A stretch of 64,000 bases of DNA from Pseudomonas sp. RIT-562 (lineage in GTDB: Bacteria > Pseudomonadota > Gammaproteobacteria > Pseudomonadales > Pseudomonadaceae), in NCBI RefSeq assembly GCF_026241895.1, contig NZ_JAPJIV010000029.1, forward strand, positions 21,181 through 85,180, read 5' to 3'. Positions 52,020 through 60,590 of this stretch are shown here, piece after piece. Both the position numbers and the translations under genes were made by a program. Numbering within the stretch: the first letter of the stretch is position 1; each line of letters begins with the position of its first letter. Below the pieces are notes generated by a model. It had not been told where the DNA came from. It was given only the letters and a program-made list of their open reading frames with translations, and made no database searches.

Positions 52020-52119
52020 GCTTCCATCCTCTGGTTATTGATGTCCGCATCCTGCCCTGTGAACCCGCGCAAGGCGGTAGCCGTGAACGCCAACCTGTTG
52101 ACCGGAAGCGCCAATCAGC

Positions 52120-53124
52120 ATGACTGAACCGACCTCCCTCGCCAGCTGGACCCGTGCCCTGCGCAAGCAACTCGATGCATTGGGCCTCGACAGCACCGCC
52201 CTGTGTCACCAGGCGGGGCTCGACCCGCTATTGATGGACGACCCTAACGCCCGTTATCCGTTGTCCGGCACCACGCGGCTGTGGGAACTCGCCGTACAGG
52301 TCAGCGGCGACCCGGCGATCGGCCTGCGGGTTTCGCGTTTCGTCAGCCCCACCACTTTTCATGCATTGGGTTACGCGCTGGTGGCCAGCGGCAGCCTGCG
52401 CGAGGTATTCGAACGCATCGTGCGCTATCACCAGGTCGTCAGCGACGCCCTGGAACTCGAGTTGACCCGCTGCGAGGATCGCTATCGCTTCCGCCTGAAA
52501 ATCCCCCCCGGCAACCCGGCACCGGCCTATGAAGCCATTGATGCCTTCACCGCGATTTATGTGCGCACCTGCCGCAACCGCCTGGGCCGCGAGTACGCGC
52601 CCATGGCGGTCTACCTGCGTCGCCCGGAGCCCGCCGATGCGCATCAATGGCACAAGGTTTTTCGCTCCCTGGTGCACTTCGCCGCCGAAGAGGATCGCCT
52701 GGAGTTTTCCCTTGTGGACTTTGAAAGTCATCTGGACGACGCCAACCCGGAGCTCGCCGAGCACAACGAAACCGTGCTCAAGCGAACCCTCGCGCAACTC
52801 AAGCCACTGACCTGGGAACGCAAGGTGCGCGACGCCATCGAAGAACAATTACCCGAAGGCGAACCCAGCGCCGAACACATCGCCCACACCCTGCACCTGA
52901 GCTTGCGCAGCCTGCAGCGGCACTTGGCGGATGAAGGTTGTCGGTTCGACACGCTGCTCAACGAAAGCCGCGAGAACCTGGCGTTACTGCACTTGCGGGA
53001 TCCGCAATGCTCATTGAGCGAGATCAGCTACCTGCTGGGGTTCGCCGACACCAGCAGCTTCAGCCGCGCCTTCAAACGCTGGACCGGGATGACACCGGGG
53101 CAGTTTCGCGATGGGTTGCGGTGA
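52120..53124 (+). CDS. AraC-family transcriptional regulator (arabinose-binding-domain type)
   Basis: Regulator of 334 residues. An N-terminal ligand domain of the AraC_binding_2/Arabinose_bd type (WTRALRKQLDALGLDSTALC … ALGYALVASGSLREVFER) is joined to a C-terminal double helix-turn-helix (LHLSLRSLQRHLADEG … SEISYLLGFADTSSFSRAF). Divergence from the desaturase gene suggests it regulates that gene in response to a lipid or related compound; this is inferred. Its 3' end converges on hipA. Confidence 0.9.
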   Translation: MTEPTSLASWTRALRKQLDALGLDSTALCHQAGLDPLLMDDPNARYPLSGTTRLWELAVQVSGDPAIGLRVSRFVSPTTFHALGYALVASGSLREVFERIVRYHQVVSDALELELTRCEDRYRFRLKIPPGNPAPAYEAIDAFTAIYVRTCRNRLGREYAPMAVYLRRPEPADAHQWHKVFRSLVHFAAEEDRLEFSLVDFESHLDDANPELAEHNETVLKRTLAQLKPLTWERKVRDAIEEQLPEGEPSAEHIAHTLHLSLRSLQRHLADEGCRFDTLLNESRENLALLHLRDPQCSLSEISYLLGFADTSSFSRAFKRWTGMTPGQFRDGLR

Positions 53125-53143
53125 TGGATGGGAATCATCCTAT

Positions 53144-54376
53144 TCAGTCTTTAACCAGGCTCCGCGCCATTCCCGCCGCCCATTGTTCCAGCATCACATC
53201 ACCCACATCGGCGAAGGCTTTGTTCGCACTGATGTAATCAGCCATCTCGCTCATTGCAATCTCCATCCCGTGGGCGACTTGCTGCAAAAGCTCATTGCAC
53301 CGACCCTCCGTGAGGTTGCAGGCCGACCGACCAAACCGCATGAGCGTCTTGTATTTAGGCCAAGCCTTTGATCCGCCCAACAGCAACGCCATACTGTCCG
53401 ACCTGATGTAGACCGACGTGGAGACTATGTCGTAAGCCGGTGCGAGTTGGATCTGCGCATCCTTTGCGGTGTTCTCGTAAAGCACGCCAAAGTTTTTAAG
53501 GTGGGCGTCTCCGTTCTTTACGCCGGATGAGAGGGCGACGATTTTGAAGAACGATTCAAGTGCTTGCTTAAGCAATGAGGGTGATACGAATGCCTTGATC
53601 TGCTTGGCTGCACCTTCATAGGATCCATCGTATTTGGCCTTGGACGGCCAAGCGTTGAGGACGCAAAAATCTTCAAAACCCAAATAGCCATGGTGGCTCA
53701 AATCGAAACGTTCAACGATCAGAAATTTTCCATGTTCACTGAGTTCGAAGCTGGGTACCTCAAGGCCCGAATGTAACGCGGCCCGCATGCAGAAGTACTC
53801 GTTGGCAGCCAGCTCTGGGTATTCCTCCGAGCGGAAGGATTTGACCAGGTGTGTGGCGCCCCGGTGCGTCAGTCGATCAATGGTTGATGCACTATCGCGT
53901 ACCAGGACTTTGGGCTGCACGCCAGAAACGCCCGAATAGCGGCCGTACGTCTCCAGCAAATCGTCGAACAGACCTTCCGCACCATCGTGAATCAACAAAT
54001 CTGCGAGGCTGGTTTCCGGCGGCCGGTCGCTTGCGTTTAGCGTGTTTGCAATCCCCGTACGGCCTAGCTGGTGTGGCCCAACAATCGCCAACATCGAAAA
54101 ATCATCAAAGCCTCTCACCGCTTTGCTGAAACGACGGACCAGCTCCTCGCGCAGGGCGCCCTCGGGCAGGTTCATTTCGAAAATAGGCGGTACACCGTGC
54201 TCCCACGTGTAGCTCTCAAGGCGAGTCGGCATGGTCAACGAAATAGCACTCTCTTCCTGCGCGCTTTCTACGTAGGTGAATACTGAATCGCTGCGGGACT
54301 CACCGCGCCCCAAGGTTCCTACTCCCGACTCGCCAACACTGATGTGCAGCCTGTCGTATTCCTGCTGCTCACTCAT
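53144..54376 (-). CDS. hipA: HipA-type toxin kinase
   Basis: Serine/threonine kinase toxin of a type II toxin-antitoxin pair; E. coli HipA phosphorylates glutamyl-tRNA synthetase to slow growth. The 410-residue protein keeps the catalytic parts: SGVQPKVLV at 151-159 (ATP-binding/autophosphorylation loop), LIVERFD at 219-224, KNGDAHLKN with Asp290 and Asn295, and the metal-binding APAYDIVST (Asp316). The N-terminal HipA subdomain is present. It overlaps hipB by eight bases, with the antitoxin first, the usual order. All catalytic motifs look intact. Confidence 0.9.
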   Translation of the reverse strand: MSEQQEYDRLHISVGESGVGTLGRGESRSDSVFTYVESAQEESAISLTMPTRLESYTWEHGVPPIFEMNLPEGALREELVRRFSKAVRGFDDFSMLAIVGPHQLGRTGIANTLNASDRPPETSLADLLIHDGAEGLFDDLLETYGRYSGVSGVQPKVLVRDSASTIDRLTHRGATHLVKSFRSEEYPELAANEYFCMRAALHSGLEVPSFELSEHGKFLIVERFDLSHHGYLGFEDFCVLNAWPSKAKYDGSYEGAAKQIKAFVSPSLLKQALESFFKIVALSSGVKNGDAHLKNFGVLYENTAKDAQIQLAPAYDIVSTSVYIRSDSMALLLGGSKAWPKYKTLMRFGRSACNLTEGRCNELLQQVAHGMEIAMSEMADYISANKAFADVGDVMLEQWAAGMARSLVKD

Positions 54377-54617
54377 GGAAGCCGACCTTCTTCAGAGAGT
54401 CCAGCGTTGGGCGTTTCGACTGCCGCGGCACAGCAGCAAGTTCGTACCCGAAACCGTTCAAGATTGCTTCAACCTTGCGCAGACCGATTTCAGAGATCGT
54501 ATTGTTCTCGATGCCCGAAATGGTCGAGCGGCTCATTCCGTACTGATTGGCTAAGGCTTGTTGAGACATCTTGCGATCTTTGCGTAGCGACCGGATAAGT
54601 GCACCTAGATTTTCCAT
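54369..54617 (-). CDS. hipB: HipB-type antitoxin, XRE helix-turn-helix
   Basis: DNA-binding antitoxin, 82 residues, with an XRE fold (MSQQALANQYGMSRSTISGIEN) from about residue 18 and a short C-terminal tail that probably contacts HipA. It should neutralise HipA and repress its own promoter. Two matched 19-bp operator-like repeats bracket its promoter. Confidence 0.9.
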   Translation of the reverse strand: MENLGALIRSLRKDRKMSQQALANQYGMSRSTISGIENNTISEIGLRKVEAILNGFGYELAAVPRQSKRPTLDSLKKVGFHE

Positions 54618-54626
54618 TGGGCAACC

Positions 54627-54684
54627 TGCATCGTATACAGTGCAAATTATATAAATTTGCTTAGATGCATCGTATTTAGTGCAA
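54627..54684 (-). promoter_or_regulatory. hipBA promoter with two operator repeats
   Basis: TGCATCGTATACAGTGCAA (54627-54645) and TGCATCGTATTTAGTGCAA (54666-54684) are 19-bp direct copies differing at two positions, 39 bp apart. Each is an imperfect palindrome (TGCA…TGCA). A minus-strand TATAAT -10 lies between them at 54646-54651; its -35 position overlaps the distal repeat. This fits HipB autorepression. Confidence 0.75.
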
Positions 54685-54703
54685 TATCAGTTCAATGTCC
54701 AGC

Positions 54704-55093
54704 TTATTTTTTGACCAGACTCGCACCCTCACGGCCACGATCGCGCCGCAACAACTTGCGCACCCGAGCCACCAGGTCACTCACCTTGAACGGCTTGAGC
54801 AAGTAGTCTTCTTCGTGCAGCTCCAATCCGCGCAGGCGGTCTTCGATGCCGTCCGTGGTGGTCAGGAACAGCACCGGCGTTTCGCCGAGCTTGCGAATCT
54901 GTTGCTGTAATTGCCAGCCATTGAGCCCCGGCAGCATGACGTCGAGGATGATCATCTCGTAGTCGCCGGACTCGATGAAACGCCGGCCGTCCATGCCATT
55001 GAGCGCTACATGCACGGTATAACCGGCTTCGCTCAGGCCATTGGCCAGGAGTTTGGCAGTCTCCGGCTCGTCTTCTACTAACAGCACTCGCAT
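54704..55093 (-). CDS. Receiver-only response regulator, probably truncated
   Basis: OmpR/CopR-type receiver domain, 129 residues: acidic pocket EDE at 7-9, phospho-acceptor Asp51 in IILDVMLPG, Thr78, and Lys100 in LLKPF. Normal members continue into a winged-helix domain of about 100 residues; here the protein stops after RRDRGREGASLVKK, and the usual GADDY reads HEEDY. The stop lies 20 bp from the hipBA operators, so hipBA insertion may have removed the output domain. No sensor kinase gene is adjacent. The ATG at 55093 has GAGGTG upstream. Confidence 0.75.
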   Translation of the reverse strand: MRVLLVEDEPETAKLLANGLSEAGYTVHVALNGMDGRRFIESGDYEMIILDVMLPGLNGWQLQQQIRKLGETPVLFLTTTDGIEDRLRGLELHEEDYLLKPFKVSDLVARVRKLLRRDRGREGASLVKK

Positions 55094-55151
55094 GGCACAC
55101 CTCATTTGTCGTTGGTATAGGCTAGGCGCCTTCGCGGACAAAGCCCACCCT

Positions 55152-55838
55152 TTAAATCAGCGCCAATGCCCGCAGTCGCTCCGCATCGAGAATTTCGATT
55201 TCGCCGTACCTCAAGCTGACAACGCCCTGGCCCTCCAGCTCCTTGAGCAACTGGTTGGTGGTCTGGCGCGACAGTGACAACATCGACGCCAACTGCTCCT
55301 GCGGTAGCTGCAGCACCCGTCGCGGCGGATCGATTTCGCCATAGCTGTCGGCGATCATCAGCAAGCGGTGCGCCAGGCGCGCCGGAGCCGGCAGCAGGCT
55401 CAGCTGTTCGAGGTTGATGAACGTCAGGCGCAGTTTCTGGCTCATCAACAGTGCCAGTTGCCGCCAATATAGCGGCTGCTCGTCCAGCATCGCCAACAGC
55501 GCGGCCTGCGGAATATGCAGCAGCGTGCACGGGCCCAGGCCGAAGGCGTCATGGGTTCGCGCTTGCCCATCGAACAGGCAGATTTCACCGAACCAGTGCG
55601 GCTGCTCCACCAGGCTCAACAGGGCTTCCTTGCCCTGCTCGTTGACCGCGCCGATCCGCACGGTGCCTTCGAGCACCGCATACAGCCCACATGGCGGATC
55701 GCCGCGCTGGAACAGCCGCTGCCCGGCAGACAGATGCCGCAGCCTCGCCGCTGCCAGCAGACTATCCTGTAGAGGAACAGGCAGATGACTGAACCACTGG
55801 CCGCTCATCAGGCGCGCACGCCAGACCTGCATGTCCAT
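55152..55838 (-). CDS. Crp/Fnr-family transcriptional regulator
   Basis: Regulator of 228 residues with an N-terminal cyclic-nucleotide-binding-type beta-roll (GQRLFQRGDPPCGLYAVLEGTVRIG … HWFGEICLFDGQ) and a C-terminal winged helix (LPQEQLASMLSLSRQTTNQLLKEL). It lacks Fnr-type N-terminal cysteines, so it is not an oxygen sensor of that kind. The ATG at 55838 has AAGGAG five bases upstream; the long upstream extension is rejected. It diverges from the Mpo1-like gene. Confidence 0.88.
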   Translation of the reverse strand: MDMQVWRARLMSGQWFSHLPVPLQDSLLAAARLRHLSAGQRLFQRGDPPCGLYAVLEGTVRIGAVNEQGKEALLSLVEQPHWFGEICLFDGQARTHDAFGLGPCTLLHIPQAALLAMLDEQPLYWRQLALLMSQKLRLTFINLEQLSLLPAPARLAHRLLMIADSYGEIDPPRRVLQLPQEQLASMLSLSRQTTNQLLKELEGQGVVSLRYGEIEILDAERLRALALI

Positions 55839-55922
55839 GAAAACTCCTTGAGATTGTCGCCTGGCTGACAGAGCAAAAAATCCAACCGGTGGATGATCAC
55901 TCACCCTACAGGAGGAATAACA

Positions 55923-56420
55923 ATGAAAAAAAGCCTGGTTGATCATCTCGGCCAATACGCCACTTACCACCGTGACCCACGCAACATTGCCACTCACTTC
56001 ATTGGTATTCCGCTGATTGTCGTGGCTGTGGCAGTGCTGTTGTCTCGGCCGCAATGGGCCGCAGGCTGGCTGTCGCCGGCGGTGCTGGTAGCGCTGGCGT
56101 CCGCCTGGTTCTACCTGCGCCTGGAGCTGCGCCTCGGGGTGTTGATGAGCGTGCTCCTGGGTTTATGCGTCTGGGCCGGTCATGTATTGGCGCAGCAGAG
56201 CACGCTGATATGGCTGGTGAGTGGCGTTGGGATGTTTGTGGTGGGTTGGGCGATTCAGTTTGTCGGGCATCACTACGAAGGTCGCAAACCGGCCTTTGTC
56301 GATGATGTGACGGGCTTGATCGTTGGCCCGTTGTTTGTGGTGGCGGAGTTAGCATTTTTGCTGGGGCTGCGATCTTTCGATCTTAAATGTTGGCGAGTTT
56401 CTGCCAGACCTTCGGCTTGA
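55923..56420 (+). CDS. Mpo1-like (DUF962) membrane protein
   Basis: Integral membrane protein of 165 residues with four helices. The family's yeast member Mpo1 is an Fe(II)-dependent dioxygenase of 2-hydroxy fatty acids; the bacterial role is not established. Conserved histidine-bearing stretches HLGQYATYHRDPRNIATHFIG and WAIQFVGHHYEGRKPAF are present. The ATG at 55923 follows AGGAGGAAT. The last ~17 residues (LRSFDLKCWRVSARPSA) run over a REP-like GGCTGCGATCTTT stretch and into the cysA end by 38 bp, so the original stop seems lost. Confidence 0.85.
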   Translation: MKKSLVDHLGQYATYHRDPRNIATHFIGIPLIVVAVAVLLSRPQWAAGWLSPAVLVALASAWFYLRLELRLGVLMSVLLGLCVWAGHVLAQQSTLIWLVSGVGMFVVGWAIQFVGHHYEGRKPAFVDDVTGLIVGPLFVVAELAFLLGLRSFDLKCWRVSARPSA

Positions 56421-57372
56421 AGAACAGCGTCTCGCCCTTGGCCAACCCGGTCAGGCTGTCGTGGTCCTTGACCACTTCCGCCTCGATCAACTCGCTCTGG
56501 CCTTCGACCTTCAGCGTCACCCGCGTCGTCGCCCCCAGCGGACGGATATCGCGGACTTCGGCGGCATGGTGGTCCTCCAACTCGTGACGCGACAACGAGA
56601 CTTCATGAGGACGGAACAACACGTGATTGTCTTCGCCCAGGTGCAACCGGTTCGAATCCCCAAGGAAGTGGTAGACGAAATCGCTGGCCGGGTTCTCGTA
56701 GACATCACCCGGTGAGCCGATCTGCTCGATCACGCCCTTGTTCATCACCACGATACGATCGGCCACTTCCATGGCCTCTTCCTGGTCGTGGGTCACGAAC
56801 ACCGAGGTCAGGTTGATGTCTTCGTGCAAGCGCGCCAACCAGCGACGCAGCTCTTTGCGGACCTTGGCGTCGAGGGCGCCGAAGGGTTCGTCGAGCAGCA
56901 GCACTTTCGGCTCCACCGCCAGGGCGCGGGCCAGGGCGATACGCTGGCGCTGACCACCGGAAAGCTGCTCCGGATAACGATCCGACAACCAGTCCAGCTG
57001 CACCATGTTCAGCAGCTCGTGAACCTTCACCGCGATTTGGCTTTCGCTCGGACGCTGGTTTTTCGGCTTCATGCGCAGGCCGAACGCGACGTTGTCGAAC
57101 ACCGTCATGTGGCGAAACAGGGCGTAATGCTGGAACACAAAACCGACGTTGCGATCACGCACGTCGTGGCCGGAAACGTCTTCACCGTGGAACACGATAT
57201 TGCCTTGGTCCGGGGTCTCCAGGCCGGCGATGATCCGCAGCAGAGTGGTCTTGCCGCAACCCGAGGGGCCGAGCAGGGCCACGAGTTCGCCGCTCTGGAT
57301 ATCCAGGCTGATGTTGTCCAGCGCCTTGAACGCGTTGAAATTCTTGCTGACGTTACGCACTTCGATCGACAT
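56383..57372 (-). CDS. cysA: Sulfate/thiosulfate ABC transporter, ATP-binding protein
   Basis: ATPase of sulfate import, 329 residues: Walker A GPSGCGKTTLLR, Q-loop FVFQHYALFRH, signature LSGGQRQR, Walker B VLLLDEPFGALD, H-loop FVTHDQEEA. A C-terminal TOBE-like domain (VLFRPHEVSLSRHE) follows. It is the last gene of the sbp-cysT-cysW-cysA operon, starting three bases after cysW. Its end overlaps the Mpo1-like gene tail-to-tail. Confidence 0.95.
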   Translation of the reverse strand: MSIEVRNVSKNFNAFKALDNISLDIQSGELVALLGPSGCGKTTLLRIIAGLETPDQGNIVFHGEDVSGHDVRDRNVGFVFQHYALFRHMTVFDNVAFGLRMKPKNQRPSESQIAVKVHELLNMVQLDWLSDRYPEQLSGGQRQRIALARALAVEPKVLLLDEPFGALDAKVRKELRRWLARLHEDINLTSVFVTHDQEEAMEVADRIVVMNKGVIEQIGSPGDVYENPASDFVYHFLGDSNRLHLGEDNHVLFRPHEVSLSRHELEDHHAAEVRDIRPLGATTRVTLKVEGQSELIEAEVVKDHDSLTGLAKGETLFFKPKVWQKLANI

Positions 57373-57375
57373 GAA

Positions 57376-58245
57376 TTATTCCTCCGCGGCGCTGGCGCGC
57401 AGGCGGTTAATACGGTTTTCGCTCCACTGCTTCAGCAGCAGGATGAAGAGCGCCATGATCAGCAACAGGCTCGCTACCGCGAACGCGGCCACGTGGTTGT
57501 ATTCGTTGTAGAGGATCTCGACATGCAACGGCAAGGTGTTGGTCACCCCGCGAATGTGCCCGGAGACCACCGACACCGCACCGAACTCACCCATGGCCCG
57601 TGCCGTACACAGCACCACGCCATAGATCAGGCCCCATTTGATGTTGGGAACGGTGACGTGCCAGAACATCTGCCAACCATTGGCCCCCAGCAGCCGTGCA
57701 GCCTCTTCTTCCTGGGTACCTTGTTCCTGCATCAGCGGGATCAGTTCACGCGCCACGAAGGGCACAGTTACAAAAATCGTCGCGAGCACGATACCCGGCA
57801 GGGCGAAGACGATCTGGATATCGTGATCCTGCAGCCACGGCCCGAACAGGCCCTGGGCACCAAACATCAGCACGTAGACCAGGCCGGCGATGACGGGCGA
57901 GACCGAGAACGGCAGGTCGATCAGGGTCACCAGCATGCTTTTGCCGCGGAATGAATACTTGCTCACGCACCACGCCGCGCTCACCCCAAACACGACGTTC
58001 AGGGGCACCGAGATCAATACGGCAATCAGGGTGAGCTTCAGCGCGGAGAGCGCATCAGGTTCAAAGATCGCGGCAAAAAATGCCCCGAGACCCATCTTCA
58101 AACCTTGGGACACCACGATGATCAGCGGCAGCAACAGGAACAGCGCGAACACCAGCCAGCCGAGACCGATCAGCACTCGACGCGAGCTGGCACTGCCACG
58201 ACGGGCAGCGTTCGAGGAGGCAGCAGCAATAGACGATTGGGACAT
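57376..58245 (-). CDS. cysW: Sulfate ABC transporter, permease CysW
   Basis: Inner-membrane permease, 289 residues with six helices and the docking loop EEAARLLGANGWQMFWHVTVP. It pairs with CysT to form the channel. The soluble N-terminus of about 25 residues is Ser/Ala-rich. It is 12 bp downstream of cysT and three bases before cysA. Confidence 0.95.
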   Translation of the reverse strand: MSQSSIAAASSNAARRGSASSRRVLIGLGWLVFALFLLLPLIIVVSQGLKMGLGAFFAAIFEPDALSALKLTLIAVLISVPLNVVFGVSAAWCVSKYSFRGKSMLVTLIDLPFSVSPVIAGLVYVLMFGAQGLFGPWLQDHDIQIVFALPGIVLATIFVTVPFVARELIPLMQEQGTQEEEAARLLGANGWQMFWHVTVPNIKWGLIYGVVLCTARAMGEFGAVSVVSGHIRGVTNTLPLHVEILYNEYNHVAAFAVASLLLIMALFILLLKQWSENRINRLRASAAEE

Positions 58246-58257
58246 GTGTGCGGCTCC

Positions 58258-59076
58258 TTATGGGGTTTCGATGCGGCGTTGCAGCAAGTTGATCAGCAGC
58301 AACAGGACGAAGGAAACCACCAGCATCAACACACCGATGGACGTGGCGCCGGTGTAATCGTACTGGTCGAGCTTGACCATGATCAGCAGCGGCAGAATTT
58401 CGGTTTTCATCGGCATGTTGCCGGCGATGAAAATCACCGAGCCGTACTCGCCCACCCCACGGGCAAACGCCAGGGCAAAGCCGGTCAACCAGGCTGGCAG
58501 CAGTGCCGGCACCAGGATATGACGGAACACCTGAATGGGTTTGGCACCCAGGCACGCCGCCGCTTCTTCGACTTCACGAGGGATATCGGCCAACACTGGC
58601 TGTACCGTACGTACCACGAATGGAAGCGTAACGAAGGTCAGCGCGAGGGTGATGCCAAGGGGGGTGTAGGCGATCTTGAAGCCCAGGTCCGCCGCCAGCT
58701 GGCCAACCCAGCCATTCGGCGCGTAGAGCGCGGTCAGCGCGATGCCAGCCACAGCAGTCGGCAAAGCAAAGGGCAAGTCGATCATCGCATCGATGATCTT
58801 GCGTCCCGGGAAGGTATAGCGCACCAGCACCCAGGCCAGCAGGGTTCCGATGATGCCGTTGATGATCGCGGCATAGAACGCAGTGCCGAAGCTCAGCTTC
58901 AACGCCGCAAGCACTCGCGGCGCGGAGATGATTGCCCAGAACTGATCCCAGGTAAGTTGCGAGGCGTGCACGAACATCGCCGCCAGGGGTATGAGCACAA
59001 TCAGGCTGAGGTACACCAAGGTGTAGCCCAGCGTCAGCCCGAAGCCGGGTATGACGGGGGAGATACGACGCGACAT
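58258..59076 (-). CDS. cysT: Sulfate ABC transporter, permease CysT
   Basis: Inner-membrane permease, 272 residues with six helices; docking loop EEAAACLGAKPIQVFRHILVP. Partner of CysW. It lies 163 bp after sbp, with a REP hairpin in the gap. That arrangement is common where the binding protein must be made in larger amounts. Confidence 0.95.
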   Translation of the reverse strand: MSRRISPVIPGFGLTLGYTLVYLSLIVLIPLAAMFVHASQLTWDQFWAIISAPRVLAALKLSFGTAFYAAIINGIIGTLLAWVLVRYTFPGRKIIDAMIDLPFALPTAVAGIALTALYAPNGWVGQLAADLGFKIAYTPLGITLALTFVTLPFVVRTVQPVLADIPREVEEAAACLGAKPIQVFRHILVPALLPAWLTGFALAFARGVGEYGSVIFIAGNMPMKTEILPLLIMVKLDQYDYTGATSIGVLMLVVSFVLLLLINLLQRRIETP

Positions 59077-59116
59077 AAAAGTCCTTGGTTAAAAATCGAT
59101 CCGCTAAACGCATGAA

Positions 59117-59206
59117 TGTGGGAGCGGACTTGCTCGCGAAGAGGGTCTGGCAGACACCTGTCAAGTCGTCTGATACACCGCCTTCGCGAGCAAGCCCGCT
59201 CCCACA
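59117..59206. repeat. REP pair between sbp and cysT
   Basis: TGTGGGAGCGGACTTGCTCG faces its inverse ending GCAAGCCCGCTCCCACA. It lies inside the sulfate operon, where REP hairpins can protect upstream mRNA and lower downstream expression (family knowledge). Confidence 0.9.
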
Positions 59207-59239
59207 TGCCATGAGGCTCGTGGCGTGGCTTGCGCCAGG

Positions 59240-60253
59240 TTACTGCGCCGAGTAGATCTGGTCGAACACGCCACCGTCATTAAAGAATTTCGGTTGGGCA
59301 GTTTTCCAGCCGCCGAAGTCTTTGTCGATGGTCACCAGCTCCAGTTTCGGGAATTGCTGGGCGTACTTGGCGGCCACTTCCTTGTCACGTGGGCGGTAGA
59401 AATTCTTCGCGGCAATTTCCTGGCCGGCCGGGCTGTACAAGTGCTTGAGATAGGCTTCGGCGATCTGCTCGTTGCCCTTTTTCTCCGCGTTCTTGTCGAC
59501 CACGGCTACTGGTGGCTCGGCAAGGATCGACAGCGAAGGCACGACGATCTCGAATTTATCAGCGCCGCCATCTTCCTTCAGCGCCAGGAAAGCTTCGTTT
59601 TCCCAAGCCAGCAACACGTCACCCTGGCCGTTATTGACGAAGGTGATGGTCGAACCGCGAGCGCCGGTATCCAGCACGGGCACGTGCTTGAACAGGGTCT
59701 GTACGTATTCCTTGGCCTTGGCTTCGTTACCGCCGTTGGCTTTCAGGCCGTACGCCCAGGCCGCGAGGAAGTTCCAGCGGGCGCCGCCGGAGGTTTTTGG
59801 ATTCGGGGTGATCACCGACACATCGTTCTTGACCAGGTCGCCCCAGTCCTTGATGCCTTTAGGGTTGCCCTTGCGCACCAGGAACACGATGGTCGAAGTG
59901 TACGGCGTGCTGGCTTCCGGCAGACGCTTCTGCCAGTCGGCCGGCAGGGTCTTGCCGAGCTTGGCAATTTCGTCGATGTCGCCTGCCAGGGCCAGGGTCA
60001 CCACGTCGGCACGCAAGCCGTCGATTACCGCACGCCCCTGCTTGCCCGAACCACCGTGGGACTGCTGGATTTTCACCGAGTCGCCAGCGTGGTCTTTCTG
60101 CCAGAATTTAACGAACTCCGCGTTATATTCCTGATACAGCTCGCGAGTCGGGTCGTACGAGACGTTAAGCAGCTCGTAATCCTTGGCAACCGCGGAACCA
60201 GCAAAAAGGGCACTGGCCAGGGCGGCCAAAGCGAAATGACGAATCGACGACAT
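59240..60253 (-). CDS. sbp: Sulfate-binding protein
   Basis: Periplasmic sulfate receptor for CysTWA, 337 residues. The signal peptide ends near residue 23 (AGSAVAKD). Family stretches LLNVSYDPTRELYQEYN, QSHGGSGKQGRAVIDGL (sulfate-contacting loops) and NPKTSGGARWNFLAAW are intact. It is the first transporter gene after oscA in the same direction, as in other pseudomonads where oscA-sbp are co-induced under sulfur limitation. Confidence 0.95.
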   Translation of the reverse strand: MSSIRHFALAALASALFAGSAVAKDYELLNVSYDPTRELYQEYNAEFVKFWQKDHAGDSVKIQQSHGGSGKQGRAVIDGLRADVVTLALAGDIDEIAKLGKTLPADWQKRLPEASTPYTSTIVFLVRKGNPKGIKDWGDLVKNDVSVITPNPKTSGGARWNFLAAWAYGLKANGGNEAKAKEYVQTLFKHVPVLDTGARGSTITFVNNGQGDVLLAWENEAFLALKEDGGADKFEIVVPSLSILAEPPVAVVDKNAEKKGNEQIAEAYLKHLYSPAGQEIAAKNFYRPRDKEVAAKYAQQFPKLELVTIDKDFGGWKTAQPKFFNDGGVFDQIYSAQ

Positions 60254-60324
60254 GGTGAAAGCTCCTGGAATTCTGATTGTGTTGGCTTTTTTTGGTTTTG
60301 TGGAATCGCGGTGCCCGTTGAAGA

Positions 60325-60507
60325 TCAGCTCGGTTTGTTGCCCGGCTGCTGCAAACGAAATTTTTCCTTGCGCTCGATTTGCACGACCTGAGCGTTGTGC
60401 ACAGTGATTTCCACTGCCCCAAATCGCAGGTCGCGCAATGCGCTCTGAATCTCGCGCAAGATGGTTGCTTCGTCCTGGCCGTCAACGCTACGTAGGGATG
60501 CGCTCAT
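60325..60507 (-). CDS. oscA: OscA, small sulfur-starvation protein (DUF2292)
   Basis: Cytoplasmic protein of 60 residues with the DUF2292 core LREIQSALRDLRFGAVEITVHNAQVVQIERKEK. In P. corrugata oscA was linked to use of organosulfur compounds and to chromate resistance, and it lies before sbp as here. Biochemical function unknown. The ATG at 60507 has AAGGAG seven bases upstream; the longer open frame is not conserved. Probably first gene of oscA-sbp-cysTWA. Confidence 0.9.
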   Translation of the reverse strand: MSASLRSVDGQDEATILREIQSALRDLRFGAVEITVHNAQVVQIERKEKFRLQQPGNKPS

Positions 60508-60590
60508 GATGCTGCTCCTTCGACTGAGAGGTTGCCTGGCAGTGGGCGGCACTGCTTGCGGCGTGAGGCCAATAGTAGATAGGTGCGGAT

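Noticed and set aside
55839..56054. N-terminal extension of the Crp/Fnr regulator
   Set aside because: AAGGAG sits directly before the ATG at 55838, and the extension overlaps the divergent Mpo1-like gene.
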